This document shows positions 1 to 7,740 of a stretch of DNA of 11,341 bases, in pieces. The position numbers and the translations under genes are program-made. The notes under the pieces were generated by a model that saw only the letters and a list, made by a program, of their open reading frames with translations, did no database searches and had not been told where the DNA came from. Position 1 is the stretch's first letter; each line of letters opens with the position of its first letter. The stretch spans positions 55,485-66,825 of the forward strand of contig DGEY01000085.1 in assembly GCA_002391385.1 (NCBI GenBank), written 5' to 3'. This DNA is from Firmicutes bacterium UBA3914 (lineage in GTDB: Bacteria > Bacillota > Limnochordia > Darwinibacteriales > Darwinibacteriaceae).

Positions 1-2221
1 TCCTCAGGAAGGGGGATAACTCTCCGGGACAGACCAAATCCAGATCGTGCAGTGCCCTGCTGCAGGCCACATACAAGAGGCGTTTGTCATGCCCGGCGCC
101 ATAGCACTGGCTACTGGCATCGGCGATGATCACCGCATCAAACTCCAGCCCCTTGGCTAAGAACACCGGAAGCACCAGCACACCTTTCTGGAACTCACCG
201 CTCTCCTTCACCAAGAGGGTGGGCTCCACCTCCAGGTCCAGCTCCCGCAGGGCTCCATAGATCCGGTGGCACTCCTGGGCGGTTTTGGTGATCACGGCGA
301 TCATCTCATACCCGTTCTCAAGGTGCGCCTTAATCCTCCCTGCGATGAGTTCAACCTGCTTCCCGGGAGCTGTTTGATAGACTTGTGGTTTTCTTCCCGT
401 GCGCAGCACCGTTTCCGCGCCGGAACCCCCCAGCAGTGCACTGCAGAAGCGGAAGATCTCCTGGGTAGAGCGATAGCTCTTGTTCAGTCTCACAGTCCGC
501 AGGTCCAGGCCGGCAAACAGCTCCTCCAGCTGGTCGGCGCTGCTGCCCCACACATAAGGATGGAGGGACTGGTAAACATCGCCCACCAGGGTATAGCGGG
601 CCGCGGGGAAGGTACTGGTCAGTACGCGCAGCTGCAGGGGGGCGTAGTCCTGCACTTCATCCACCACCACATGCAGGATGCCCCGCCGCAATGGGTAGCC
701 CTCCAGTTCGCCTTTGAGGTACATCAAGGGCACCACATCTTCAAAGGCAATACAGCCCTCGTCCAAAGTGCGCAGGCTCTCCCCTGCTCCGGAGGGAGCC
801 TTGAGTTCTCCGGCTACCCTTTCCCACAGTCCGGGATCCTGCCACAGGCGCCGATACCAGGTGATGCTGTCCACCTTGTACTGGCTGTTCAGGCGGGTGA
901 GTAGTGGCTCCAGCTCCCGCCGAACCCGCCGCACCGCCTCCCGGGCCTTGGCCAACCAGGTTTCTCCTTCAAAGGCCGCTTCCTGCTGGATGGCATTGAG
1001 CACCGCCCTCAGGCGCCTTTTCTTGAGGGGGCGGAGCACATGGAGGATGCGCTGGCGGATCTTCAGCAGGCGCTTTTGCACCGGCAGATAGGCGTAGCTT
1101 TCCCCAAACAACCTCTCCTGTTCGGCGGCGGACATCAAGAGCTTTTTGCCCATGTAGATGTCGGAAAAAGCAGCCGCTTCCCCCGTCACCAGCTGGATCA
1201 AGGCATCCAGCACCCGTTGAAACGCCGGTGATGACTTGAAGCTGCACCTCTCCAGGCGCCGCTGCCGCTCATCCTCATCCTGGCTGAGCAGCTCTTCCAG
1301 GTAAGCGACGTGGGTTTCCACATCCCACTGCCAGTCAAAGAAGGACTCGGCAAATTCTCGATAGGTCAGCTGCGGTACGTTCTCCTCGCCCAGATCGGGC
1401 AGAACCTGGGAGATATAGTCGCTGAAGATCTTGTTGGGCGAAAACACCAAGATGTTTTCCGGTTCAAGGCTTTCCCGGTATTTGTAGAGCATATAGGCCA
1501 CCCGGTGCAGCGCCACCGAGGTTTTCCCGCTGCCGGCTGCTCCTTCCACCAACAGGCGAGCGTCTTGATCGTTGCGGATGGCCTGGTTCTGCTCCCGCTG
1601 GATGGTGTTGACAATGGTGCGCATCTTGGCTGTGGCGTTGCGCCCCAAGGCTTCCCGCAGGATCTCATCGTCAATGGTGAGCTCGTTGTCGAACATGTAC
1701 TGCAGCTGGCGATGCTTGATCCCGTATTGGCGCTTGAGGGTAATCTCACCGCGATAGGTCCCGCCGGGGCCGGTGTACTGGGCCTCGCCTAAACCGTAAT
1801 CGTAGAACATGCTGGAAATGGGCGCCCGCCAATCGTAAACCAGCGGCCAGCCCGTGGCCCGGTCCAAAAGCGAACGCACACCTACATAAATCGCCTCACT
1901 GCTTGGTGCCCCTTCTTCACGGAAATCGATGCGGCCGAAATAGGGGTTTCTCTCCAGGGCGCGCAGCTGCCTGAGGAGGCGGTGCTGGATGCCGAACTCC
2001 ACCGCTCCGTGCCTCAGCTCCACGATGCGCTGGGCAGCGTCCATGAGGCGTTTATCACCGGCTGAGCTGATGCGGTGTTCTTCGCTGAGGGACCGGCGTA
2101 TTTCCCGCATCTCCGCGTAGAACTCCCTGACCTGCGCTTCCTGCTCGGCCAGCTGTTCATCTATCTCTTTGTAAACCCGGTCCAACCACTTCTGTTCCCG
2201 GGCAAACTCTTTTCTGTCCAA
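1..2221 (-). CDS. helD: HelD-like RNA polymerase-associated UvrD-type ATPase, 3' end cut by window edge
   Basis: The frame is open for 740 codons from 2221 to the left edge. HelD is a cytoplasmic superfamily 1 ATPase that binds RNA polymerase and helps release stalled enzyme from nucleic acid. The N-terminal ~65 residues are charged and helical, as expected for the coiled coil that enters the polymerase secondary channel. Walker A is GAAGSGKT at residues 227-234 and Walker B reads VVVDEVQDY with D521 and E522. Further helicase motifs are NKSYRST near 580, AKGLEFDAVII near 690 and LLYVACSRA near 717. B. subtilis HelD is about 774 residues, so only about 30-40 residues should be missing. I chose the TTG at 2219-2221 because GGGGGTGA lies five bases upstream. 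It begins four bases after the stop of the SagB-like gene, which suggests translational coupling. The family call is firm; in vivo function is inferred. Confidence 0.93.
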   Translation of the reverse strand, partial: MDRKEFAREQKWLDRVYKEIDEQLAEQEAQVREFYAEMREIRRSLSEEHRISSAGDKRLMDAAQRIVELRHGAVEFGIQHRLLRQLRALERNPYFGRIDFREEGAPSSEAIYVGVRSLLDRATGWPLVYDWRAPISSMFYDYGLGEAQYTGPGGTYRGEITLKRQYGIKHRQLQYMFDNELTIDDEILREALGRNATAKMRTIVNTIQREQNQAIRNDQDARLLVEGAAGSGKTSVALHRVAYMLYKYRESLEPENILVFSPNKIFSDYISQVLPDLGEENVPQLTYREFAESFFDWQWDVETHVAYLEELLSQDEDERQRRLERCSFKSSPAFQRVLDALIQLVTGEAAAFSDIYMGKKLLMSAAEQERLFGESYAYLPVQKRLLKIRQRILHVLRPLKKRRLRAVLNAIQQEAAFEGETWLAKAREAVRRVRRELEPLLTRLNSQYKVDSITWYRRLWQDPGLWERVAGELKAPSGAGESLRTLDEGCIAFEDVVPLMYLKGELEGYPLRRGILHVVVDEVQDYAPLQLRVLTSTFPAARYTLVGDVYQSLHPYVWGSSADQLEELFAGLDLRTVRLNKSYRSTQEIFRFCSALLGGSGAETVLRTGRKPQVYQTAPGKQVELIAGRIKAHLENGYEMIAVITKTAQECHRIYGALRELDLEVEPTLLVKESGEFQKGVLVLPVFLAKGLEFDAVIIADASSQCYGAGHDKRLLYVACSRALHDLDLVCPGELSPFLR

Positions 2222-2225
2222 CAGG

Positions 2226-2975
2226 TCACCCCCACTGGGCTGCGGTTTTACCCACCGCAGCAAGGTAAACGACAAAATGCTGCTCGCCATCGAGTCCCAA
2301 GAGCTTGTTGAGCTCATCGTCATCGAAGGCAGCGACGGCACAAACCCCACAGTCGATGGCGGTTGATGCTAAGTAGAGATTCTGGCACACATGGCCGGCA
2401 TCCAGGAGGATGTAGCGGTAGCCCCGCTCCCCATACCTCCAGGTCATCCGGTAGATGTCGACAGCCCAGAGAAAGGTAACGGCGCTTTCGGCCAGAAAGG
2501 GCTGATCGCCTGCCGCGCGGGCAATCTCCCAGGCCAGCTGCGCGCCCAGGTCAACTGCCAACAGTTTATGTCCAAGGGCCACATAGCGGTACAACCCCGG
2601 CTCCAGCCCTTCCACCCTGTTGATCAGCAGGTACGTCTCCAGGGCGTGGCGGGCACCAGCCGAAGGCACAGGGCGCAGGGTGGACGGTCGATCGGTCACC
2701 TGCTGCACGCCCTGGGTAGACCAAAGCAGGTAGGCAAGTTCGGCTAGAGTCAGCCCGGTGCGGGCATACTTGCGCCTTGAGCGCCTGGCCGCCATGGCCG
2801 TCCTTAAGTCCATCTCCTTAACCTTAATCTGCTCAATTGGCGGCAGTTCGATGAAAACGGCGTCAGCTGGCACCGCAACCTGCAGAGGCGGCTGGGGCAG
2901 TCCCAGATCCTGGTGGGACGGGGCCAGGTGCTGATACTTGGTCTTTTCCATGAACTCTCTGCCGATACCTGTCAT
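2226..2975 (-). CDS. SagB/ThcOx-family nitroreductase-fold oxidoreductase
   Basis: This 249-residue protein belongs to the SagB/ThcOx branch of the FMN-dependent nitroreductase superfamily. In peptide-modifying clusters these enzymes oxidise azolines to azoles, but many stand-alone members have no known substrate. Visible signatures are the FMN-phosphate-binding stretch RRSRRKY (64-70), PSAGARH (104-110), the helix YILLDAGHVCQNLYLAS (188-204) and GVCAVAAF (210-217). Length matches a single-domain oxidase, and a proline-rich N-terminal extension of about 55 residues precedes the domain. The ATG at 2975 has AGGGAGAG five bases upstream; a second ATG at codon 9 is possible but has no good ribosome binding site. 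It lies between the phosphatase and helD genes with gaps of 13 and 4 bases. I see no YcaO cyclodehydratase, precursor peptide or lantibiotic-type gene nearby, so azole formation should not be assumed. Confidence 0.9.
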   Translation of the reverse strand: MTGIGREFMEKTKYQHLAPSHQDLGLPQPPLQVAVPADAVFIELPPIEQIKVKEMDLRTAMAARRSRRKYARTGLTLAELAYLLWSTQGVQQVTDRPSTLRPVPSAGARHALETYLLINRVEGLEPGLYRYVALGHKLLAVDLGAQLAWEIARAAGDQPFLAESAVTFLWAVDIYRMTWRYGERGYRYILLDAGHVCQNLYLASTAIDCGVCAVAAFDDDELNKLLGLDGEQHFVVYLAAVGKTAAQWG

Positions 2976-2988
2976 AGTACTCTCCCTT

Positions 2989-3606
2989 CTACCCTAAAGC
3001 CTGGAGATGCTCCAGACTGTTGGCAAAGACGATGGTTCTTCTCCCCGATTCCAGCGACCAAAGATGCACCCCCGTATCGCCGGTGCTGAAGAAGCAATCA
3101 CACACCACGGGCAACCCCAAAAAACAGCGAAAGAGCTGAGTTATGGTGCCGGCGTGGCTAACCAGGGCAATCCGCTTAAAAGCCCCTGGCAGGATATACT
3201 CGTAGGTGAACTTGGACCAGAACATCTCTACCCGTGCCCTGAACTCGATGAAGGACTCGGTCTCAGCGTAGGTATCGTGGGGCCTGCGACCCCCTGGCGG
3301 CAGGGGAAAGCGCTCCGCTGCTTCCTGCCGGGCAAGTCCCGCCAGCAGCCCGTTGTTCCACTCCATCAAGGCAGGCTCCAGCTGCAGGGGCGCCCCTGTG
3401 GCCCCGCGGAGGATCTCCGCGGTGCGGCTGGCGCGCTGCAGGGGACTGGACAAGATGAGCTCAGGTGGAAAGCGCTCCTGCACCCACTCCGCCAGCAGCT
3501 GGGCCTGCTTGACCCCGAGCTGAGTAAGGGGGAAATCGGCCCGGCCCTCATGGCGGTCTTCCAGATCCGCCTGGGACTGACCGTGGCGGATGATCAAAAG
3601 TTCCAT
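2989..3606 (-). CDS. Histidine phosphatase family protein (phosphoglycerate mutase-like)
   Basis: This 205-residue protein is a member of the histidine phosphatase superfamily, which removes phosphate from small molecules or proteins through a phosphohistidine intermediate. The N-terminus carries the RHG motif (LLIIRHGQSQAD, R7 H8 G9), with H8 as the expected nucleophile. R58 in SSPLQRASRTAEIL, E82 in MEWNNG and H151 in LVSHAGT complete the expected catalytic pocket. It has no signal peptide and should be cytoplasmic. Length fits the GpmB/CobC-like phosphatases rather than a glycolytic mutase; the substrate cannot be read from the sequence. The ATG at 3606 is preceded by GGGGTAAG at a reasonable distance. 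It is the first gene of a probable operon with the SagB-like oxidoreductase and helD. Confidence 0.92.
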   Translation of the reverse strand: MELLIIRHGQSQADLEDRHEGRADFPLTQLGVKQAQLLAEWVQERFPPELILSSPLQRASRTAEILRGATGAPLQLEPALMEWNNGLLAGLARQEAAERFPLPPGGRRPHDTYAETESFIEFRARVEMFWSKFTYEYILPGAFKRIALVSHAGTITQLFRCFLGLPVVCDCFFSTGDTGVHLWSLESGRRTIVFANSLEHLQALG

Positions 3607-3681
3607 CGGTCTTACCCCGCTTTAAGATGCCTGCCTTTTTATTCGGCACAGCACACCCTTTTCCTTTACTGGCACTGGTTA

Positions 3682-3710
3682 TTGACAGAAGTGAAAAGGA
3701 GTACTAGAAT
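3682..3710 (+). promoter_or_regulatory. Sigma-A type promoter for the plus-strand MATE gene
   Basis: A perfect -35 box TTGACA (3682-3687) is separated by exactly 17 bases from TAGAAT (3705-3710), a five-of-six match to the -10 consensus. Transcription would start near 3717, giving a leader of about 60 bases before the MATE start at 3776. The site lies in the divergent gap between the phosphatase and MATE genes. This is the only near-consensus housekeeping promoter I found in the window. Confidence 0.8.
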
Positions 3711-3728
3711 CAAGCTATGATACTTGTG

Positions 3729-3755
3729 GGAGCCCCAGGAGGCTTCTGTTTTTTC
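3729..3755 (+). terminator. Terminator-like hairpin in the MATE leader (possible attenuator)
   Basis: GGAGCC (3729-3734) can pair with GGCTTC (3741-3746) around a six-base loop, one pair being G-U, and is followed by TGTTTTTTC. It lies between the promoter and the ribosome binding site of the MATE gene, where a hairpin plus U-run could end transcription early. The stem is only six pairs, so this is suggestive and not proven. Confidence 0.4.
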
Positions 3756-3775
3756 ATTTTTGAAGGAGGTTGCTT

Positions 3776-5179
3776 ATGGCCAAGGCTAGAGAACTCTTCG
3801 CGGCTAAAGACCTGACCCAAGGCCCACCTTGGAAACGCATTCTCGAATTTTCCATCCCCATGCTCATCGGCAACATCGCGCAGCAGCTGTACAATACGGC
3901 AGACTCCATCATCGTGGGCCGCTATATCGGAGACAACGCCTTGGCCGCCGTGGGCAGTGCCGCCCCGGTCCTCCACCTGCTGCTGGTGCTGTTTGTGGGC
4001 ATTTCGGTGGGCGCAGGTATTATGGTAGCCCAGTATTTTGGCGCCAGAGATCGGGAGAATCTCTCCAAGACCATCGGCAACTGCCTGACCCTTACCGCCA
4101 TCACCTCTGTGATCATCATGGTGGTGGGGCCTCTGGTAACCCGTCCGCTGCTCGAGCTTTTGAACACGCCCGCTTCCATCATCGATTGGTGCGTAGGTTA
4201 TCTGAACATCTTCTTTTTGGGCGGCGCTGGCTTTTCCTACTTCAACATCCTCTCCGGAATTCTGCGTGGCCTGGGGGATTCCGTGTCCGCCTTGGTCTTC
4301 CTGCTTCTGAGTACCGCGCTCAACGTGGTCCTGGACATCATTTTTGTGGCCAGCTTTGGCCTTGGGGTCCCTGGTGTAGCCCTGGCCACGGTGCTGGCCC
4401 AGGCCCTTTCCGCCGTGCTCTGTCTGGGCAAGCTGGCCAGGATGCGGGAGCACTTCGACCTTAACCGCGCCGCGCTCAAGCTGGATAGGGAGCTTTCTCT
4501 CGCCGTGATCAAGCTGGGCCTGCCCTCCGGGCTAACCCAAGCCATTTTCTCCATGGCCATGATCATGGTGCAGTCCCTGATGAATACCTTCGGAGAAATG
4601 GTCATTGCCGCCAATGTGATCGTCATGCGCGTCGACGGCTTTGCCATGATGCCCAACTTCTCCTTCGGCAGTGCCATGACCACCTTCACAGGCCAAAACG
4701 TTGGTGCCGGCAAACTAGACCGTGTTGACCGGGGCACCAAGGAAGGGACCCTGATTGCCGTGGGCGTATCCGCGGCCATCACCGTGGTTCTGCTTTTCTT
4801 TGGCCATTACCTTATGCGCATCTTCACCACTACCCCTGAACTGGTGGCCCTGAGCCAGCGCATGCTGCGCATCCTAGCCTTCGGCTACATCGCCATGGCG
4901 GTCACCCAGTCCCTCTCCGGGGTGATGCGGGGTGCCGGGGATACCATAACTCCCATGTGGATCTCCATCATCACCACGGTGATCATTCGCGTGCCCTTGG
5001 CCTACACCCTCGCCTACTTCACCAGAAGCCCCCAGTATCCCACGGGCAGGCCCGAATCTACCTTCGTCTCCCTGCTTGTGGCCTGGACCTTAGGTGCACT
5101 GATTACCTACGGCTTTTTCAAACGGGGCGCGTGGCGCGCCAAGGGACTCAAAAAGAGCATGAACAAAGAGGCTGCTTAG
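3776..5179 (+). CDS. MATE family efflux transporter (plus-strand copy)
   Basis: This 467-residue membrane protein belongs to the MATE family, which exports cationic drugs, dyes or metabolites using a Na+ or H+ gradient. It shows about twelve hydrophobic segments and the two-lobed MATE repeat. The first lobe opens with FSIPMLIGNIAQQLYNTADSI and contains VGRYIGDNALAAVG and GISVGAGIMVAQYFGA; the second opens with IKLGLPSGLTQAIFS and contains FTGQNVGAGK. Length is typical of bacterial MATE proteins. I chose the ATG at 3776 because AAGGAGGT lies at 3763-3770, six bases upstream; an in-frame TTG at 3770 sits inside that site and is unlikely. It has its own strong promoter and a leader hairpin, which hints at regulated expression. 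A terminator overlaps its stop codon. Substrate is unknown. Confidence 0.95.
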   Translation: MAKARELFAAKDLTQGPPWKRILEFSIPMLIGNIAQQLYNTADSIIVGRYIGDNALAAVGSAAPVLHLLLVLFVGISVGAGIMVAQYFGARDRENLSKTIGNCLTLTAITSVIIMVVGPLVTRPLLELLNTPASIIDWCVGYLNIFFLGGAGFSYFNILSGILRGLGDSVSALVFLLLSTALNVVLDIIFVASFGLGVPGVALATVLAQALSAVLCLGKLARMREHFDLNRAALKLDRELSLAVIKLGLPSGLTQAIFSMAMIMVQSLMNTFGEMVIAANVIVMRVDGFAMMPNFSFGSAMTTFTGQNVGAGKLDRVDRGTKEGTLIAVGVSAAITVVLLFFGHYLMRIFTTTPELVALSQRMLRILAFGYIAMAVTQSLSGVMRGAGDTITPMWISIITTVIIRVPLAYTLAYFTRSPQYPTGRPESTFVSLLVAWTLGALITYGFFKRGAWRAKGLKKSMNKEAA

Positions 5180-5190
5180 CCTCTTTTTTT
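5165..5190 (+). terminator. Intrinsic terminator of the MATE gene, overlapping its stop codon
   Basis: AAAGAGGCT (5165-5173) and AGCCTCTTT (5178-5186) form a perfect nine-pair stem with a GCTT loop, followed by a T-run to 5190. The TAG stop (5177-5179) lies in the loop and the 3' arm. The converging DUF1848 gene ends at 5195, and the stem also folds in the minus-strand RNA, where a shorter T-rich stretch follows, so it may serve both transcripts. Confidence 0.9.
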
Positions 5191-5194
5191 GTGC

Positions 5195-6100
5195 CTATGC
5201 TCGCCGCACACGGATTTCATCTTGTGGACTAGTTCGTCCATGAAGCAGAGGCGCAGCCGGATCATGGCGAGTCCAATTGGCCTTGGCTGCTGCGTGATCG
5301 GCGTTGGCGTAGCAGTATCGACATTGGTGCAGGCAGGTGTTGTAAGCTCCCAGATCGATGCTCTCCACACACCCACAGCTGGCCCGCTGGTTCCTGTCCC
5401 TTTTCAGGCTGAGGGACCGCCCAGTGATCCTACTCACCAGTTCATCATCGATGCATTTGCCCGGCTTGACGCCCCAGGGGCTCAAATCCACCGCTTCAGA
5501 ACAGGTGCAGATCTCCATCTGCGCGCTCCGTGCCACTGCGGCCAGCTCCCTACCGAGCACCTCCATATCCTCCGGGCCGATGGGCAAAAAGCCTAGGCCC
5601 CGGGTGTTGCGCTTGGTCTTGGCGTAGAAGTCGAGGAAACTGATGACACACCGCTCGCAGCTGTCCTTGAGCTCCGCGGCCAGCTGAGCAAAGAGCTCCA
5701 CATGCTTGGCAATGGTCAGATCCTCACTGAGGATGATGGGGTCATAGCGCCAAACCACCCTGGCGGGGCCAATCCTTGCCGCCAGTTCCTGAAAGGTGCG
5801 CACCAGGACCTTTTTCTCGGGGAGGTTCCCCTCGATGGTCCGATCGTAGGGCGTCAAGGTGAACTGGAAGTAGAAGTTGTAGCCCAGATCGGTTATGCTG
5901 TCCAGATCAGAAAGCAGGGGTGCGGGATTCTTGGTCCAAAAGACAATGCAGTCAACCAGCTCGGGGTGGAGCTCAACCCTGGTCACCTGCCGGGGACGGA
6001 AAGGATTGCGCACATAGGCAAATCCGGCCCTCAGGCGCTCCAGGAACCACTTCCCATAGAAAGCAGGGATGTCAGTGCGGCGGCTGGCACTGATGATCAT
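5195..6100 (-). CDS. DUF1848 family protein with C-terminal cysteine cluster
   Basis: This 301-residue protein matches the DUF1848 family, whose biochemical role I do not know. It opens with MIISASRRTDIPAFYGKWF, contains the family stretch CIVFWTKNPAPL (51-62) and VVWRYDPI (115-122), and ends with the most telling region, GAYNTCLHQCRYCYAN. There C256, C260 and C263 form CX3CX2C, the spacing that binds a 4Fe-4S cluster in radical SAM enzymes, but here it is near the C-terminus. Further cysteines are C198, C200, C216, C242 and C244. An iron-sulfur protein is therefore a reasonable inference, not a demonstrated fact. No signal peptide or membrane segment is seen. Its ATG overlaps the stop of the upstream acetyltransferase gene by four bases (ATGA), so the two are probably translationally coupled. 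Confidence 0.9.
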   Translation of the reverse strand: MIISASRRTDIPAFYGKWFLERLRAGFAYVRNPFRPRQVTRVELHPELVDCIVFWTKNPAPLLSDLDSITDLGYNFYFQFTLTPYDRTIEGNLPEKKVLVRTFQELAARIGPARVVWRYDPIILSEDLTIAKHVELFAQLAAELKDSCERCVISFLDFYAKTKRNTRGLGFLPIGPEDMEVLGRELAAVARSAQMEICTCSEAVDLSPWGVKPGKCIDDELVSRITGRSLSLKRDRNQRASCGCVESIDLGAYNTCLHQCRYCYANADHAAAKANWTRHDPAAPLLHGRTSPQDEIRVRRA

Positions 6101-6981
6101 GGTCCATCGCTCCCAAAGGTGTAGCCGGCAAAATCACCGATGGGTCGGAATCCGATGCGCTGGTAGATGCTGTTAGATGTGGGGTTGTTCAAATCAGCAA
6201 ACAGAGTGCAGAACTGGTACCCCTCGTCCAGGAGCAGCTGGCAAAGGGCTGCCACACAGCTGGTGGCATAGCCCCGGCGGCGCAGCCCTTGGGGTGTGTA
6301 CACGTGGTTGATGGAGATCCCGTGGCGAGTGGGGCGGGTTTTCGCCGCCATGGAGACAATTCTGTCCCCGTGCTCCCACAGATAGAGACCGCGCCGCGCC
6401 ACGAGTCTGCGGGCCAGGCGGCCTATGCGCTCCAGGTCTGGGGCGCTGTTCAACCCCGCATCCCTCTCGAAAGAGGCGATCGCGCCGATGACGAAGTCCA
6501 GATCTTCTTCCCGGGCAAGTCTCAGGCTTCCTTCCCCAATCACCCCTGCGGTCACTTGCCTGAGCTCATAGAGGCGCATGGGCATCTCCAACTCGGCACG
6601 GCAGCCCGTGAGCTCTGCCCACAAAGCCGCGAACCGCTGGCAGACTGCCGCGGGGGCGGTCACTCCCGGAAGCGCTATTCCCCCTTCCAGAAAACCGTTG
6701 GCCAAACACGATAGAGTCTCCTCCAGATCCACGCCCGGTGCTGTGTAGAGGATCAAATTGGCCGGGACAGTCATAAGTCCCGCTGCGGCCAGGTCGCGCC
6801 CGGCCCGCACCGTGACCAGGAACACCTCATCCCAGGCATCTGGGTGCTCTTGGAGAATGAGGGCTAGACCCAGCAAGAGGTTGTGGCGGGCTTCCTCCCT
6901 TTCCAGGTGTTCCAGCGTTTCTTGGAGGAAGCTCTCGATCCCATCGTGCCAAGACAGCTGCACAGTACCACTTCCCTGCAT
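6097..6981 (-). CDS. GNAT family N-acetyltransferase
   Basis: This 294-residue cytoplasmic protein has an N-terminal half of unclear fold (roughly 1-150) and a C-terminal GNAT domain (about 152-290) of the FR47-like type. The acetyl-CoA loop appears as VYTPQGLRRRGYAT (227-240), matching the family pattern R-x-x-G-Y/x-A, and NPTSNSIYQRIGF (266-278) is the usual helix near the cofactor end. Such proteins move acetyl from acetyl-CoA to an amine; the acceptor cannot be predicted. The ATG at 6981 has no clear ribosome binding site. A GTG at 6963 (codon 7) is preceded by AGGGAAG seven bases upstream and may be the true start. It lies 61 bases after the methyltransferase-like gene and overlaps the DUF1848 gene by four bases. 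Confidence 0.88.
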   Translation of the reverse strand: MQGSGTVQLSWHDGIESFLQETLEHLEREEARHNLLLGLALILQEHPDAWDEVFLVTVRAGRDLAAAGLMTVPANLILYTAPGVDLEETLSCLANGFLEGGIALPGVTAPAAVCQRFAALWAELTGCRAELEMPMRLYELRQVTAGVIGEGSLRLAREEDLDFVIGAIASFERDAGLNSAPDLERIGRLARRLVARRGLYLWEHGDRIVSMAAKTRPTRHGISINHVYTPQGLRRRGYATSCVAALCQLLLDEGYQFCTLFADLNNPTSNSIYQRIGFRPIGDFAGYTFGSDGP

Positions 6982-7042
6982 CAGTATTGCCCATTACACT
7001 TCTGCTCGCGGCGGGGAAATCCTTTGTAACCCACTGCGCCCT

Positions 7043-7531
7043 TTATGCTTTTCCGTGGGATTCACCCTGGGGCAGCCGCGGCAGAAAGAACCCCGTCCGT
7101 AAAACGTATTCTTCCCAAACCGCACCGAATCGCTCCTGCAGTGCCTCCTCTTCCAGCCTAGCCCGGTACACCAAAGCCGGCAGGAACAGCAGAAAAACAG
7201 CCAAGAGACCTAACCAGCTCCGCGTGGAAACGGGGATACCGCAGGCGGCGATGGCCATTCCCGCATAGACCGGATGGCGCACCAAGCGGTAGGGGCCCGT
7301 TTGAACCAGTTCTCCCAGGGGCTGCACCGCTCCCAGCAGCGAACCCTTGAGGTAAGCGGCCGCCCACAAGACAAGTCCCATGCCCAACACCACCAAGAGA
7401 ATACCAGCCAACTTGGCCGGCCCCACCGGGACAGATACCCTCAGGTCCACTAGGAAACTCACCAGGCAGACCACCACCGCCGCGCCGGTGACCAAAACCG
7501 GTGCTCTCAGATGTTCAGGCCTCTCCCCCAC
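7043..7531 (-). CDS. Isoprenylcysteine carboxyl methyltransferase-like membrane protein
   Basis: This 162-residue integral membrane protein belongs to the ICMT/PEMT-like methyltransferase group. Hydrophobic segments lie at about 11-29, 40-60, 88-100 and 104-122. The SAM-binding signature is GPYRLVRHPVYAG (79-91), followed by acidic RLEEEALQERFG (125-136) and EEYVLRTGFFLP (140-151), all typical of the family. Bacteria generally lack prenylated CaaX proteins, so the family name should not be read as the reaction; a lipid or other hydrophobic substrate is more likely. The start is GTG at 7529-7531, with AGGAGGGA (7537-7544) six bases upstream. It is probably the first gene of a unit with the acetyltransferase and DUF1848 genes. 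Confidence 0.88.
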   Translation of the reverse strand: MGERPEHLRAPVLVTGAAVVVCLVSFLVDLRVSVPVGPAKLAGILLVVLGMGLVLWAAAYLKGSLLGAVQPLGELVQTGPYRLVRHPVYAGMAIAACGIPVSTRSWLGLLAVFLLFLPALVYRARLEEEALQERFGAVWEEYVLRTGFFLPRLPQGESHGKA

Positions 7532-7740
7532 AGCTATCCCTCCTAGACAGGCCTGGTCCTAAAAGAAAGCGGCAGGCCTTGGTTACATAGTACCTAAAGA
7601 GCTCGCCTGGGCTCATGAACAGCTGGTCTCCCCCAGCGTAGGACCACTTCCCTTATTCCCCGCGGACGGGCGGAGTGCCCGGGCAGCGTAACCCCTTCCT
7701 TCCCACGCGCGACCGAAGCTTAAGCTCGTCCACGAGGGCC
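7532..7740. other. Gap upstream of the methyltransferase-like gene, no gene seen
   Basis: Apart from the ribosome binding site at 7537-7544, I see no coding frame with family-like content. On the minus strand TACTAT (7587-7592) could be a -10 box, but nothing like TTGACA lies at the right distance. Several small GC-rich inverted repeats occur, such as CGGGC/GCCCG around 7667-7681. The promoter of the downstream operon probably lies here but cannot be pinpointed. Confidence 0.4.

Noticed and set aside
266..904. Plus-strand 212-codon open frame opposite helD
   Set aside because: It lies fully antisense to HelD motifs (Walker B, YRST) and its protein has no family-like pattern; it is a shadow of a GC-rich gene.
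1310..1792. Plus-strand 160-codon open frame opposite helD
   Set aside because: It covers the strand opposite the Walker A region of HelD, with no ribosome binding site or recognisable domain.
3007..3720. Plus-strand 237-codon open frame opposite the phosphatase
   Set aside because: The minus strand carries an intact histidine phosphatase with all catalytic residues; the plus frame has no recognisable fold and runs through the MATE promoter.
3710..4453. Minus-strand 247-codon open frame opposite the plus-strand MATE gene
   Set aside because: Its composition (rich in G, H, Q, D) is that of a mirror frame of a hydrophobic transporter gene, and it has no start signals.
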